Source of the DNA: Eubacteriales bacterium
GTDB taxonomy: Bacteria > Bacillota > Clostridia > Christensenellales > Aristaeellaceae
Direction of reading: 5' to 3'
Length of the DNA stretch: 39,092 nt
Assembly: GCA_028705775.1 (NCBI GenBank)
Contig: JAQWCW010000026.1
Location: 1-39,092 of the forward strand
The first letter of the stretch is position 1; the number at the start of each line of letters is the position of its first letter. The notes under the pieces are model-generated. The model ran no database searches and was not told where the DNA came from. It saw only the letters and a list, made by a program, of their open reading frames with translations. The position numbers and the translations under genes are program-made. Below, piece by piece: positions 6,447 through 15,384 of the stretch.

Positions 6447-8366
6447 TCAGTACACCGCCGCGTGGTCGTTATGCGCAACATTTCTCATTTCCTCGGCCTC
6501 AATCGCCTTGCTGTTAACCTCCTCGGGCGTATGGAAGGTGGGAACGGTTCTGTGCAGAGCCTCCGTAACGGCAGCGTCGTCATCCTTTTCAACTGCCTCA
6601 AGCAGAATATCAAGCTTGTCCTGAACCTGCTCGCGGCTTATATCGCCGTCGCGCTCGACGAAAATCATTCCGTTTTCAGTCCTGCCCAATTCCTCGCTCT
6701 TGATAAGCAGCTCCTCGTACAGCTTTTCGCCGGGTCTCAAGCCGATTTCCTTGATATCAATGTCGATATACGGCTTATAGCCGGCAAGACGAATCATGTT
6801 TTCGGCAAGGTCGAGTATCTTGACCGGCTGACCCATATCCAGAACGTAGATTTCACCGGAGGACGCCATTGCGCAAGCCTTGAGAAGCAGCTGCGCCGCT
6901 TCGGGAATCGTCATGAAATAGCGGATGATGCGCTTATCGGTCAGCGTTATCGGCCCGCCCTGCTGGATTTGGCGCTTGAAAAGCGGAATTACGCTTCCGT
7001 TCGAGCCGAGAACGTTGCCGAAACGAACCGCCTTGAACTCCGTTTCGGAATTCTTGCGGCTTCTGATGAGCATTTCGCACATCCTCTTGCTCGCGCCCAT
7101 AACGTTCGTCGGGTTTACAGCCTTATCGGTAGAGATAAGAAGGAACTTCTTTACATGGTGGCGCTCCGCCGCGTCCATCGTATTGCGCGTTCCGAGTACG
7201 TTGTTTTTAATCGCCTCGCCGCAGTTATGCTCCATAAGGGGAACGTGCTTGTGCGCGGCGGCATGGAAAACGATGTCGGGCTTGTAGAGCGAAAATACGT
7301 GCTCAAGCTGCTTTGAATCGCGCACAGAGCCAATCTCCACAATGATTTCCGTATGCTTCTGCTTGAGGGCAAGCAGCTCCTGCTGAATTTCATAGGCGTT
7401 ATTTTCATAGCAGTCGAAAATAACGAGCCTGCTCGGAAGGCAATGAATCAGCTGGCGGCAAAGCTCGCTGCCGATTGAACCGCCGCCGCCCGTTACGAGA
7501 ACGGTGCAGTCGCGGTAGACATTATCGCTGCTGTCAGCCGAAAAATGGATTTCGCTGCGCATAAGAAGGTCCTCAATCTTGACCTCGCGTATAACCATTT
7601 CCGAGCCGCCGATTTGCTGCGCGTTGTTTTCAAGCGGGTAATCGTACATCTTTACCTTGCAGCCGGTCTTTATGTACTTATCATATATGCGCTTTTTATC
7701 CTCGCCGGAATTGCGCGGAATCGCAATCACTATTTCCTGAACGGGCATTTCGCGAATCTGCTCAATGATTTCATCGTTATCCGCAAGCACCTTGAGCCCG
7801 AGAATCACGCAGCCGATTTTATAGGGGTTGTTGTCGATGAAGCAATACGGCTCGTAGTGAGATGCGGGGTTGCGCTGAAGGGATTTGCAGAGCATTGTGC
7901 CGACGGAGCCGGCGCCGACAATCGCTATATTTATACGGTTTGACGCGGCGTGCGCGTGCCTGCCCTGAATCTTCACCTTTACATAATCATACAGTGTTGA
8001 ATAGGTTACGCGCATGAAGAGCGAAACAAGCGCGATTGTGACGAATATCGAAATCGAGCGCAGAAAAGTAAGGCTTTCGGGAAGGAAAAAGCGCGCAACT
8101 ATAAAATGATAGAAAGCTCCGGCGAGCGCGTCGGAAACAACAAGGTTCATGTATTCGCGCGGGGTTGCGTATCTCCACACCTGCGAATACAGATGAAAAA
8201 TAATCCTGAAGCATATGGTGATTACGGTTATTGTGAGTATGTGCCACGTCCTGTCGATTACGGAAAATGGAACGGTTTCGGACGGAAAAACGCCGATAAA
8301 AAATATCCCAATCAGGATAATAGAGAACATATCGCAAATCGCGAGGTACACGCGCCTGTTCTTCAT
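6447..8366 (-). CDS. Membrane UDP-GlcNAc 4,6-dehydratase-like protein (PglF/CapD/WbpM family)
   Basis: A 639-aa membrane nucleotide-sugar dehydratase. The family converts UDP-GlcNAc to the UDP-4-keto-6-deoxy sugar, the first step to bacillosamine or QuiNAc/FucNAc-type residues. Four N-terminal membrane helices (about 8-27, 42-60, 75-95, 105-122) precede a first Rossmann-like domain (GAGSVG, 151-156) and an extended SDR domain with TGGGGSIG at 292-299 and AAAHKHVPLME at 369-379. The active site is T413-D-K with M423 and K427: methionine replaces the usual SDR tyrosine, as is normal in this family. GGAGGAGC lies eight bases before the ATG at 8366; an upstream in-frame ATG at 8390 lacks such a site. 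It is the first gene of the polysaccharide module. Confidence 0.92.
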   Translation of the reverse strand: MKNRRVYLAICDMFSIILIGIFFIGVFPSETVPFSVIDRTWHILTITVITICFRIIFHLYSQVWRYATPREYMNLVVSDALAGAFYHFIVARFFLPESLTFLRSISIFVTIALVSLFMRVTYSTLYDYVKVKIQGRHAHAASNRINIAIVGAGSVGTMLCKSLQRNPASHYEPYCFIDNNPYKIGCVILGLKVLADNDEIIEQIREMPVQEIVIAIPRNSGEDKKRIYDKYIKTGCKVKMYDYPLENNAQQIGGSEMVIREVKIEDLLMRSEIHFSADSSDNVYRDCTVLVTGGGGSIGSELCRQLIHCLPSRLVIFDCYENNAYEIQQELLALKQKHTEIIVEIGSVRDSKQLEHVFSLYKPDIVFHAAAHKHVPLMEHNCGEAIKNNVLGTRNTMDAAERHHVKKFLLISTDKAVNPTNVMGASKRMCEMLIRSRKNSETEFKAVRFGNVLGSNGSVIPLFKRQIQQGGPITLTDKRIIRYFMTIPEAAQLLLKACAMASSGEIYVLDMGQPVKILDLAENMIRLAGYKPYIDIDIKEIGLRPGEKLYEELLIKSEELGRTENGMIFVERDGDISREQVQDKLDILLEAVEKDDDAAVTEALHRTVPTFHTPEEVNSKAIEAEEMRNVAHNDHAAVY

Positions 8367-8428
8367 TAAGAAAAGCTCCTCCGCTGACATATTCGAGTCA
8401 ATGAATGCCGAAGCACGGCTCCGTGAAT

Positions 8429-8434
8429 ATTATA
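8429..8434 (-). promoter_or_regulatory. Probable extended -10 box for the polysaccharide module
   Basis: On the minus strand the sequence TGTTATAAT provides an extended -10 element about 63 bases upstream of the dehydratase start. The -35 region 17 bases further up is AT-rich but not consensus. It lies in the 126-base gap after the ABC exporter operon. Confidence 0.45.
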
Positions 8435-8492
8435 ACATATATTTTGCTAATTTCTACTCCTCAAGGAGAATTTTTACGCAGAAATATAATCT

Positions 8493-10277
8493 TTACGCGA
8501 ACTGAGCGCGATAAAGCTCGCTGTACGTTCCGCCCGCCTTCATAAGCTCCGCATGGGTTCCGCTCTCGACTACGTCGCCGTCCTTCATAACAAGGATTCT
8601 GTCCGCGCCGACAATCGTTGAAAGCCTGTGGGCGATAACGAAGCAGGTTTTGCCGCGCATCAGCTCCGCCATAGCGTCCTGAATGAGCTTTTCCGTCCTT
8701 ATATCCACATTTGAGGTAGCCTCGTCAAGGATAAGCATTTTCTTTTTGCCGAGCATAGCGCGGGCGATGCAGAGAAGCTGCTTCTGACCGCGCGATATAT
8801 TCGCCCCGTCCTCCGAAAGCACGGTGTCATAGCCGCTTGGGAGCGAGCGGATGAACGAATCAATCCTTGCGCGGCGGCAGGCGTTTTCAACCTCCTCAAG
8901 GCTCGCGTCCGGCTTGCCGTAGCGCAGGTTATTAATAACAGTTCCCTCAAAAAGCCATGTGTCCTGAAGCACCATTGTGTAGCTCTTGCGCAGTTCCGCC
9001 CTCGGAAGCGCGCGCAAATCCCTTTCGTCCATCAGAACCGCGCCCGAATTCGGGTCATAAAAGCGCATGAGCAGATTGACAAGCGTGGTTTTTCCCGCGC
9101 CGGTTGCGCCGACAATCGCGGTAACGCTTCCCGCGGGAATGTCAAGGCAGACGTTGTGAAGCACGATTTTGCTTTTCAGATAGCCGAAGGATACATTGTC
9201 AAAGGCGACGGAGCCGCGAAGCTTTTCGGGCATTTCAGCGCCCTCAGAGTCCTTTTCCTCCTCCTTTTCATCAAGCAGACGGAAAACGCGCTCCGCGGCG
9301 GCAAGCGCGCTCTGCATTTCGGAAAGGATATTTGCGGTTTCGTTGATTGGCCCCGAAAACTTGCGCGAATAAAGCACGAAGGACGAAAGGTTGCCGAGCG
9401 ATATTCCGCCGCTTAAAAACATCAGCGCGCCGAAGCAGCTTATAAGCGAAAGCGAGAGATTGTTAATGAAATTGACGCCGGGGCCCGTCATGCAGGCGTA
9501 ATAATCCGCCTCATAGTAGCTTTGGCAGGCGTCGCTGTTATGCGACATAAAGCGCTCGTCGGCGTATTCCTCGCGATTGTAAGCCTTGATGGTGTTAAGA
9601 CCGGACGCCATTTCCTCAACGAAGCCGTTCATTTCGCCCAAGGCTCTTGAGCGCTTTCTGAAAAGCGGGCGAACCTTTCTTGACATGAAGCGCGTAAAGA
9701 GCATTGAAAGCGGGACGGTGACGGCGAACACGGCAACGAGCAGCGGGCAGATTGTGAGCATCATCACAAGCGAGCCGACGACGGTTATAACGCTTGTCGA
9801 AACGGTAATCACGTCGCTTGAAAGGCTCGCGGCAAGGGTGTCGATATCATAGGTTATATGCGAAATTATATCGCCGGACTGATGCCTGTCGAAAAAGCTG
9901 ACAGGCAGTCTGCTGATATGCTCAAAAACATCCCCGCGAAGTCTGACCACAATCTGCTGCGTCAGGCGAATCATAAGGCGCGAAAGCACAAGCGAGAGCA
10001 GGGACGACAATATATAGAAGCCGAGCATGAGAAGCACATAGTAATAGACCGTAGGGAAATCAACCATTCCCTTGCCGCCCGCGAGCGCGTCAATCGCGTT
10101 TCCCGAAAGCTTCGGACCCGCAAGCGCAAGCACGTTTGAGCCGATTGTCAGAACAAGCGCGAGCAAAAGCAGCCATTTTCCGCCGATTACATAGCCCCAA
10201 AGCCGCTTTATAACCGGTATGCGCCGCGTTTTCTGTATTGTGTCGGTTGCGTTTCCCCAGCCTCTTTTCGCCTGCAT
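8493..10277 (-). CDS. ABC exporter, canonical half (TM288/BmrD-like)
   Basis: A 594-aa fused permease-ATPase half of a heterodimeric type IV ABC exporter (multidrug or lipid type). The membrane domain spans about residues 30-320 and the nucleotide-binding domain about 350-590. Walker A is GATGAGKTT (390-398), the Q-loop Gln is 438, the signature is ISRGQ (494-498), Walker B is MLILDE with catalytic Glu519, and the switch His is 550. The signature Ser-Gly is altered (S-R-G-Q) while Walker B and H-loop are intact, so this subunit supplies the working catalytic Glu/His. Its start overlaps the stop of the upstream partner by one base (TGATG), and GGGAGG lies nine bases before it. Substrate cannot be told. 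Confidence 0.92.
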   Translation of the reverse strand: MQAKRGWGNATDTIQKTRRIPVIKRLWGYVIGGKWLLLLALVLTIGSNVLALAGPKLSGNAIDALAGGKGMVDFPTVYYYVLLMLGFYILSSLLSLVLSRLMIRLTQQIVVRLRGDVFEHISRLPVSFFDRHQSGDIISHITYDIDTLAASLSSDVITVSTSVITVVGSLVMMLTICPLLVAVFAVTVPLSMLFTRFMSRKVRPLFRKRSRALGEMNGFVEEMASGLNTIKAYNREEYADERFMSHNSDACQSYYEADYYACMTGPGVNFINNLSLSLISCFGALMFLSGGISLGNLSSFVLYSRKFSGPINETANILSEMQSALAAAERVFRLLDEKEEEKDSEGAEMPEKLRGSVAFDNVSFGYLKSKIVLHNVCLDIPAGSVTAIVGATGAGKTTLVNLLMRFYDPNSGAVLMDERDLRALPRAELRKSYTMVLQDTWLFEGTVINNLRYGKPDASLEEVENACRRARIDSFIRSLPSGYDTVLSEDGANISRGQKQLLCIARAMLGKKKMLILDEATSNVDIRTEKLIQDAMAELMRGKTCFVIAHRLSTIVGADRILVMKDGDVVESGTHAELMKAGGTYSELYRAQFA

Positions 10278-11998
10278 CAGATATCGCCTCCCATCTGAAG
10301 CTGCGCCGTTTCGCGATAAACCTCGCAGGAGCGCATAAGCTCGTCATGCGTTCCAAGCCCGACCGAGCGCCCGTCGTCAAGGCAGAGAATCAAGTCGGAC
10401 GAATGGACGCTCGAAACGCGCTGCGCAATCAGCACAACGGTGGTTTCTGGGTACATTTGCCTTATGTCATGTCTGAGGGCGGCATCGGTCTGATAGTCAA
10501 GCGCGCTTGACGAATCATCAAGCACGAGGATTTTGGGGCTTGCTGCAAGCGCCCTTGCGATATAGAGCCGCTGCTTCTGACCGCCGGACAAATCCGCGCC
10601 GCGCGGAGCGAGCCTGCGCTCAAGCCCCTCCTCCTGCGATGAAACGAAATCATAAGCCTGCGCGCACCGAAGCGCCTTTACTATCGCCTCATCCGAAAGC
10701 CCGCGCCCGAAATCTATGTTCGCGCGAATCGTATCGGCAAAGAGAATGTCGCTTTGAAACGCCGAGCCGAAAAGGGAATGCAGCTCCTTTTCGCCGTACT
10801 CGCAGATTGGCTTGCCGAATATGTAAATATCGCCGCCGGAAACGGTATAGAAGCGCTCAAGCAGGCGAATCAGCGTTGACTTTCCGCTTCCCGTAGCGCC
10901 CAGAACGCCAAGCGTTTCGCCCTTTTGCAGCTTGAAGGATATGTCGCGCAGGTTCAGCTTTTCATCCTCGCCGCCCGAATAGGAAAAGCGGACGCGGGAA
11001 AACTCAATCGCCGCGTTTTTATCGGCGCAGTCGTCCATGTATACCTGCGGCAACTCCGTTTTTGCCGAAAGCAGCTCGTCAAGGCGGCGCATTGAAGCGC
11101 TCGCTTTTGTGTACATGACGAAAATGCGCGTAATATTGAGCATAGCATTAAGAATAATAGAAAAGTAAGTAAGGAACGCGATTACCGTTCCGGGTTGGGT
11201 AAGCCCCAAATCGGAGCGCGCCGCGCCGACAAGAATTACGGCGCAAAGCCCCATATTGAGGATTACGTTCATAATCGGGGAGGACAGAGCCATCGTCGCT
11301 CCGGAGCGCGTTTCCCAAAGACTCACGTCACTGTTGACGCCGGCGAAGCGCTCAATTTCGCTTTCCTCCATTCCAAGCGCCTTGATAACCCGCGCGCCGG
11401 TTATATTATCGCGCACGGTAAGCACAAGCTTGTCAATCGCCTTCTGCTGGCGAAGGAACATCGGCAAGCCCTTTCTATTAATCATTATGCTCGCAAAGGT
11501 AACAAGCGGCATCGTCGCAAGCAGCACTCCGGCAAGAACCGGCTCCATGCTGAGCGTTATAACCGCGCCGCCGATTAACAGAATTGGCGCTCTTACGCCA
11601 AGGCGCTGAATTCTGCCGATGAAGGCGTGAACGTTATATGTATCGGTGGTGAGGCGCGAAATAAGGGAGGACTGCGAAATTCTGTCCGTTTCAGGAACGG
11701 TAAGGCGAACCATCTGCGAAAAAGCATCGCGGCGGATTTCAAGCGCGCTGTCGCGGGCGACAACCGTTGCCATCCTGTTTGCAATAACGTTGAAGGAAAA
11801 GGCGATTGCGGAAAACGCAAACATTCCGGCGCTCCACCACAAGAGAAGCCCCACATCCTTCTGCGGGACGACCTCGTTGAGGATATGCGTCAGCGCCCAC
11901 GGAATGAGCAAGTCCATCATCGTTCCGACGAACTTGATAACAAGCCCAAGACCCATGCGCCCCATATACTTTTGAAGGTATGCAAACAGCCGTTTCAT
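10277..11998 (-). CDS. ABC exporter, degenerate half (TM287/BmrC-like)
   Basis: A 573-aa permease-ATPase partner of the gene at 8493. Six membrane helices fall in about residues 15-300. Walker A is GATGSGKST (367-375) and the signature LSGGQ (470-474) is intact, but the catalytic Walker B Glu is Asp495 (I-L-V-L-D-D) and the switch His is Gln526 (I-A-Q-R). The same pair of substitutions is known in TM287 of the TM287/288 heterodimer, where one ATP site binds but hardly hydrolyses. Its intact LSGGQ would complete the catalytic site whose Glu comes from the partner. It is the first gene of a two-gene operon with its own promoter, and lies 118 bases after the membrane AraC regulator on the same strand. 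Confidence 0.92.
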   Translation of the reverse strand: MKRLFAYLQKYMGRMGLGLVIKFVGTMMDLLIPWALTHILNEVVPQKDVGLLLWWSAGMFAFSAIAFSFNVIANRMATVVARDSALEIRRDAFSQMVRLTVPETDRISQSSLISRLTTDTYNVHAFIGRIQRLGVRAPILLIGGAVITLSMEPVLAGVLLATMPLVTFASIMINRKGLPMFLRQQKAIDKLVLTVRDNITGARVIKALGMEESEIERFAGVNSDVSLWETRSGATMALSSPIMNVILNMGLCAVILVGAARSDLGLTQPGTVIAFLTYFSIILNAMLNITRIFVMYTKASASMRRLDELLSAKTELPQVYMDDCADKNAAIEFSRVRFSYSGGEDEKLNLRDISFKLQKGETLGVLGATGSGKSTLIRLLERFYTVSGGDIYIFGKPICEYGEKELHSLFGSAFQSDILFADTIRANIDFGRGLSDEAIVKALRCAQAYDFVSSQEEGLERRLAPRGADLSGGQKQRLYIARALAASPKILVLDDSSSALDYQTDAALRHDIRQMYPETTVVLIAQRVSSVHSSDLILCLDDGRSVGLGTHDELMRSCEVYRETAQLQMGGDI

Positions 11999-12091
11999 CT
12001 GGAATGCTCCGTTTTTCTTCTCCGCGCCGTTTGGCGGACATGATTACGCCCGCCGGAAAAGACATTTTTCGCGGCGGCGTTTATACGGATA

Positions 12092-12120
12092 AATATAAGT
12101 TTTTCGCTTTCTCTTGTCAA
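12092..12120 (-). promoter_or_regulatory. Sigma-A promoter of the ABC exporter operon
   Basis: On the minus strand TTGACA (12120-12115) and TATATT (12097-12092) are 17 bases apart. The -35 box contains the TGA stop codon of the upstream AraC gene, so the exporter can be transcribed independently of its presumed regulator. Confidence 0.75.
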
Positions 12121-14408
12121 GCCTCGGAGCCTGACTGCAGTGTTCTGTACTGCCCGGGCGTTACGCCCTCATACTTTTTGAAAACGCGGATAAGGGTTGA
12201 GGAATTGTAATAGCCCACCTGCTCCGCGATTTCGTCAAGGGACAGGCGCGTGGTTGTGAGCAGCACGCGCGCATGGGAAATTCTCGTTTTGTTAATTGTA
12301 TCGAGCATACTTTCGCCCGTCTGGCGCTTGTAGATTGCGCTTGCGTAGCTCGGCGTAAGGTGCAGGCACTCGGCGACAAGGCTGACGTTCATTGAGCTTG
12401 CGGCGTAATGCCTTTCAATATACTTTTTGGCGCTCTGCGCTATGTCCTCCGCCCGCGCGTTATCGGCGGCGGACTGACCGAGCGAAAGCGCGTCGGTCAG
12501 AATTGTGCAAACCTGCGACGCGTCCGTCTGCGAAAGCGGGGAGGCGAGGAAAAGCTGAACTCCGCGCTTGACGCTCGCCATTTCCTCCTGCGAGCATTTA
12601 CCGCCGAATTCAAGCATAAGGTCGTTAAGCAGGGAGGTGAGCGCCACCCTGACCGCCCAGAAGGAATGCTCGGCGCAAAGGTGGGTCATTTTAAGCATTT
12701 CCGCATTGAGCGCGCTCTGCTCGCCCGCCGCAAGAAGCTGCAAAAGCTTATGTGAAAGCGCGTCCATCTGCGATAAAAAGCCCTTGGCGGAATCAGAGGA
12801 CGCGGAAACCTCCCACATGAGCGAAACGGCGCCCTTTTCCGTCCGCGTAAGATAATCGCGCACGGAGGTATAGGCAACGCGGATATTCTGCATTCCCTCA
12901 ACGCAGTCGGAAACCGCGGCGGAAATCATAAGCTCATAGTTGCGGCTTAAAACCTCGCGCCCCTGCGAGAGAAGGGAGGTTATCGGCGTGCGCCAGTCGG
13001 ACTCCTGACCCGGGCTGAGCAGGATATATTCGCGGTTAATCGTTTCCAGAATATGCGGGTCAAAGCCGGAGAAAAGCTCCTCGAAAACGTTATGGCATAC
13101 GAAGCGCATAAGCCTTCTGTCTTCCTCAAGCCTTGCGGAATCGCCCTCGCTGTCCGGCGGGGGAAGCGAGTCAATCCTGAGCGCGATTACGGCAAAGCGG
13201 TCGGAGGAAAACGCGATGTCAAGGGCAAGCAGCTCCTCCTCGATGGATTTCACGGAGGCGAAATTGCCGGAGAGCAGGCGCTCAAGCACATAATGCTCCA
13301 TATCCTGATTTTTCGCCTTGAGGCGACTGCGAATCGCAACGCGCTCGTCCTGCATACTTCCGAGCATTTCACGCAGGTATGAAAAATCGTCCCGCTTATC
13401 GTCGCCTGCCGGCTTTGCGCCGTTCTGCGCGTTGACCATGCTTCTCAGCTCGTCAATCGGCTTATACTGGCGCTTTGCGAGGCGGTACGAAAGCAGAACT
13501 CCTCCGAGAAGCAGCACTGCGACGGCAGCCAAAGCAAGCAGGAGCATTGAATTATAACCGCTGATATACAGATTGTAATCCTTGATTGTGAAATACGAGC
13601 AGCCGGTTGCGGAGCTTCGCGCCCAGAGCGAATAAACCCTTTTGCCCTGAAGGTTCAGCTCGCCCTCGCCGCTTTCGCCGGCGGCGCCGTCCGGCAGGCG
13701 CTCCCAAACCATTTCGCCGGTTGAATAAAGCGGAAGCCCGTTCCTGCCGAATATTACATAGTCGGTGCTTGCGTCCCGCTCGCCCGACTCAAACGCGTTT
13801 GTTGCAATGTCGATTACCATTACGGCGGTAGAGCCTGCGTTGCGCCTTATATATGAAGTCTGCCTATCTCCCTGCGCGTCGCGGTAGGTCACAAAGCCCG
13901 CCGCGTCGGAAAGCAGCAGCTCCTTCCATTCGTCATAGCCCATATAGCGCTGCCTGAGATTTGAACTAAAATAGCGCTGCGCGGAAAGATACGAGCTTGC
14001 GACGACATAATCCGTATCGGAAAAGAACACATAGGCGTTTATAATGTCCTCGCTGCCAATCGCAAACGTCGATATTTCCTGCATGAGCGAGCGCAGAACG
14101 GTGAAATAGCCCGTGCTTGTGGTGTACTCAAGAGGGTTTGAAACGGAGGAAAGATACTGAATCTTTTCTGAAACGATAAGCCCGTCGCCGCCGCGCTGAA
14201 GCGCGTAAAGCCGCGCGTCAACGGAGGCAAGGAATTCGGAAAGCTTCAGCCTGTCGTTCACGGCGGTTTCCTCGCGGATGTTGCCGAGCATTGCGCTCAA
14301 AACGCAAACGAGCAGAATTGTGGGCAGAACGAACACAGAAAGGAAGGACGCAAGAAACGTCCTGAAAACCTTCCTTTTTATCATCGGTCTTGCTTCGCCG
14401 CCCTGCAT
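12117..14408 (-). CDS. Membrane-anchored AraC-family regulator with extracytoplasmic sensor region
   Basis: A 763-aa one-component regulator of the YesN-like membrane AraC class. One membrane helix lies near residues 17-40, then an extracytoplasmic region of about 245 residues resembling a Cache-type sensor, a second helix (about 283-305), a cytoplasmic linker with helical segments, and a C-terminal AraC DNA-binding domain of two helix-turn-helix units (about 660-760) ending in the typical E-G-V-T-P-G-Q-Y motif. Such proteins usually sit next to sugar-uptake ABC genes; here the downstream neighbour is an ABC exporter pair. GGAGG lies seven bases before the ATG at 14408. Target and ligand are unknown. 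Confidence 0.88.
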   Translation of the reverse strand: MQGGEARPMIKRKVFRTFLASFLSVFVLPTILLVCVLSAMLGNIREETAVNDRLKLSEFLASVDARLYALQRGGDGLIVSEKIQYLSSVSNPLEYTTSTGYFTVLRSLMQEISTFAIGSEDIINAYVFFSDTDYVVASSYLSAQRYFSSNLRQRYMGYDEWKELLLSDAAGFVTYRDAQGDRQTSYIRRNAGSTAVMVIDIATNAFESGERDASTDYVIFGRNGLPLYSTGEMVWERLPDGAAGESGEGELNLQGKRVYSLWARSSATGCSYFTIKDYNLYISGYNSMLLLALAAVAVLLLGGVLLSYRLAKRQYKPIDELRSMVNAQNGAKPAGDDKRDDFSYLREMLGSMQDERVAIRSRLKAKNQDMEHYVLERLLSGNFASVKSIEEELLALDIAFSSDRFAVIALRIDSLPPPDSEGDSARLEEDRRLMRFVCHNVFEELFSGFDPHILETINREYILLSPGQESDWRTPITSLLSQGREVLSRNYELMISAAVSDCVEGMQNIRVAYTSVRDYLTRTEKGAVSLMWEVSASSDSAKGFLSQMDALSHKLLQLLAAGEQSALNAEMLKMTHLCAEHSFWAVRVALTSLLNDLMLEFGGKCSQEEMASVKRGVQLFLASPLSQTDASQVCTILTDALSLGQSAADNARAEDIAQSAKKYIERHYAASSMNVSLVAECLHLTPSYASAIYKRQTGESMLDTINKTRISHARVLLTTTRLSLDEIAEQVGYYNSSTLIRVFKKYEGVTPGQYRTLQSGSEA

Positions 14409-14472
14409 TTTTCATCCTCCGTGACGATATAGCCCGCTTCGCGGTAAATCCCGCGATTATCAAGCTTCCGCT

Positions 14473-14501
14473 ATTTTAACATAAATCGCGCGGGGAAGCA
14501 A
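14473..14501 (-). promoter_or_regulatory. Promoter of the membrane AraC gene
   Basis: On the minus strand TTGCTT (14501-14496) and TAAAAT (14478-14473) are 17 bases apart, and TGT directly before the -10 box adds an extended -10 element. The leader would be about 58 bases. Confidence 0.6.
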
Positions 14502-15384
14502 AAAGGAAAACAGAGCGAGTTCCGCCGCAATCATTTCTGCGCCGGAAAGCGGAAAACGAGAAGGGAAGCTGCCCAACTCCGGCAACCGCTAATCACTTTG
14601 CGGCAAGCTCGGTTCAACACGCCGACCGATTACGCCAAAAAGCACAAACCGCACGCTCGCCATAAGATAACGCCACGGCTGCCCCGTGCGCCGCCCGATG
14701 GCTTCGTACTTCCGCAACTCTTTGCGAGAACGCGGCAACGCCCCCAACGTGCCGTCTGATGACATTTAAGCTAAGCAATATCACTCCCCTGCGTTCGTTC
14801 CGGCGACACTCTCACAGTTCTTTCCGTATCGTCTTTTCTGCGGCGCTCAAAACGCTTTTCTCCGGAATTCTCACAGACAACATCACAGACGAGTTAGTGA
14901 CGAGCATTGTCAACGCTTTTCCCACGTTCTTTCCGGATACTCTCCAACGACTCTTTCGCCGCAGACTTTTCGGCGGTTCTCCTATGGTATTCTCCCCGTC
15001 GTCTTTCCGGCAGCGCTCCCACCGTTCTTTCGACGCAGACTTTTCGGCGGTTCTCCTACGGCATTCTCCCCGTCGTCTTTCCGGCAACGCTTCCACCGTT
15101 TTCTCCTGACCGCAAAATTCATCCGCTTAAACTCCTGTATTGTTTACATTTTTATTGCCTTTTATGTCTATTGTATTACGTTCTAATTTCGTGTTTGGAA
15201 GCTAAGCTTAAATATGTCAAGAATCATATACAATAAATATTAAATATGGTATTGTAAAGAAAAATTAGAACAAATTGCCCCTCTAATTCGTTTACTATTT
15301 GAATGCTCATGGACTTGACGCGGCTTCGGCAGCGCCGACCGATTTCAAGGGCAATGGAAAGAGAAAGGCTAGGAGGTATCAACC
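14502..15384. other. Long non-coding stretch with degenerate repeats
   Basis: I see no supported gene between the AraC promoter and the SH3 gene. Reading frames in 14759-15109 are open on both strands, but they have no ribosome binding site, and the repeat period (74) is not a multiple of three, so coding is unlikely. 14502-14760 holds nothing I recognise. 15110-15384 is AT-rich and must contain the promoter of the SH3 gene, though I see no good consensus pair. Confidence 0.6.
14961..15108. repeat. 74-bp tandem repeat, two clear copies
   Basis: Units begin with GCAGACTTTTCGGCGG at 14961 and again at 15035. The first 66 bases of the two units differ at only four positions. A weaker third copy precedes them (about 14915-14960, sharing TTCTTTCCGG and CTCTTTCG), and scattered CTTTCCG/TCTC motifs reach back to about 14790, suggesting a decayed longer array. 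Confidence 0.8.

Noticed and set aside
14961-15108. Possible CRISPR array
   Set aside because: The repeats are contiguous with no unique spacers and no cas genes nearby.
14759-15109. Open frames on both strands across the 74-bp repeats
   Set aside because: No ribosome binding site, and the repeat shifts frame at each unit, so the peptide would not repeat.
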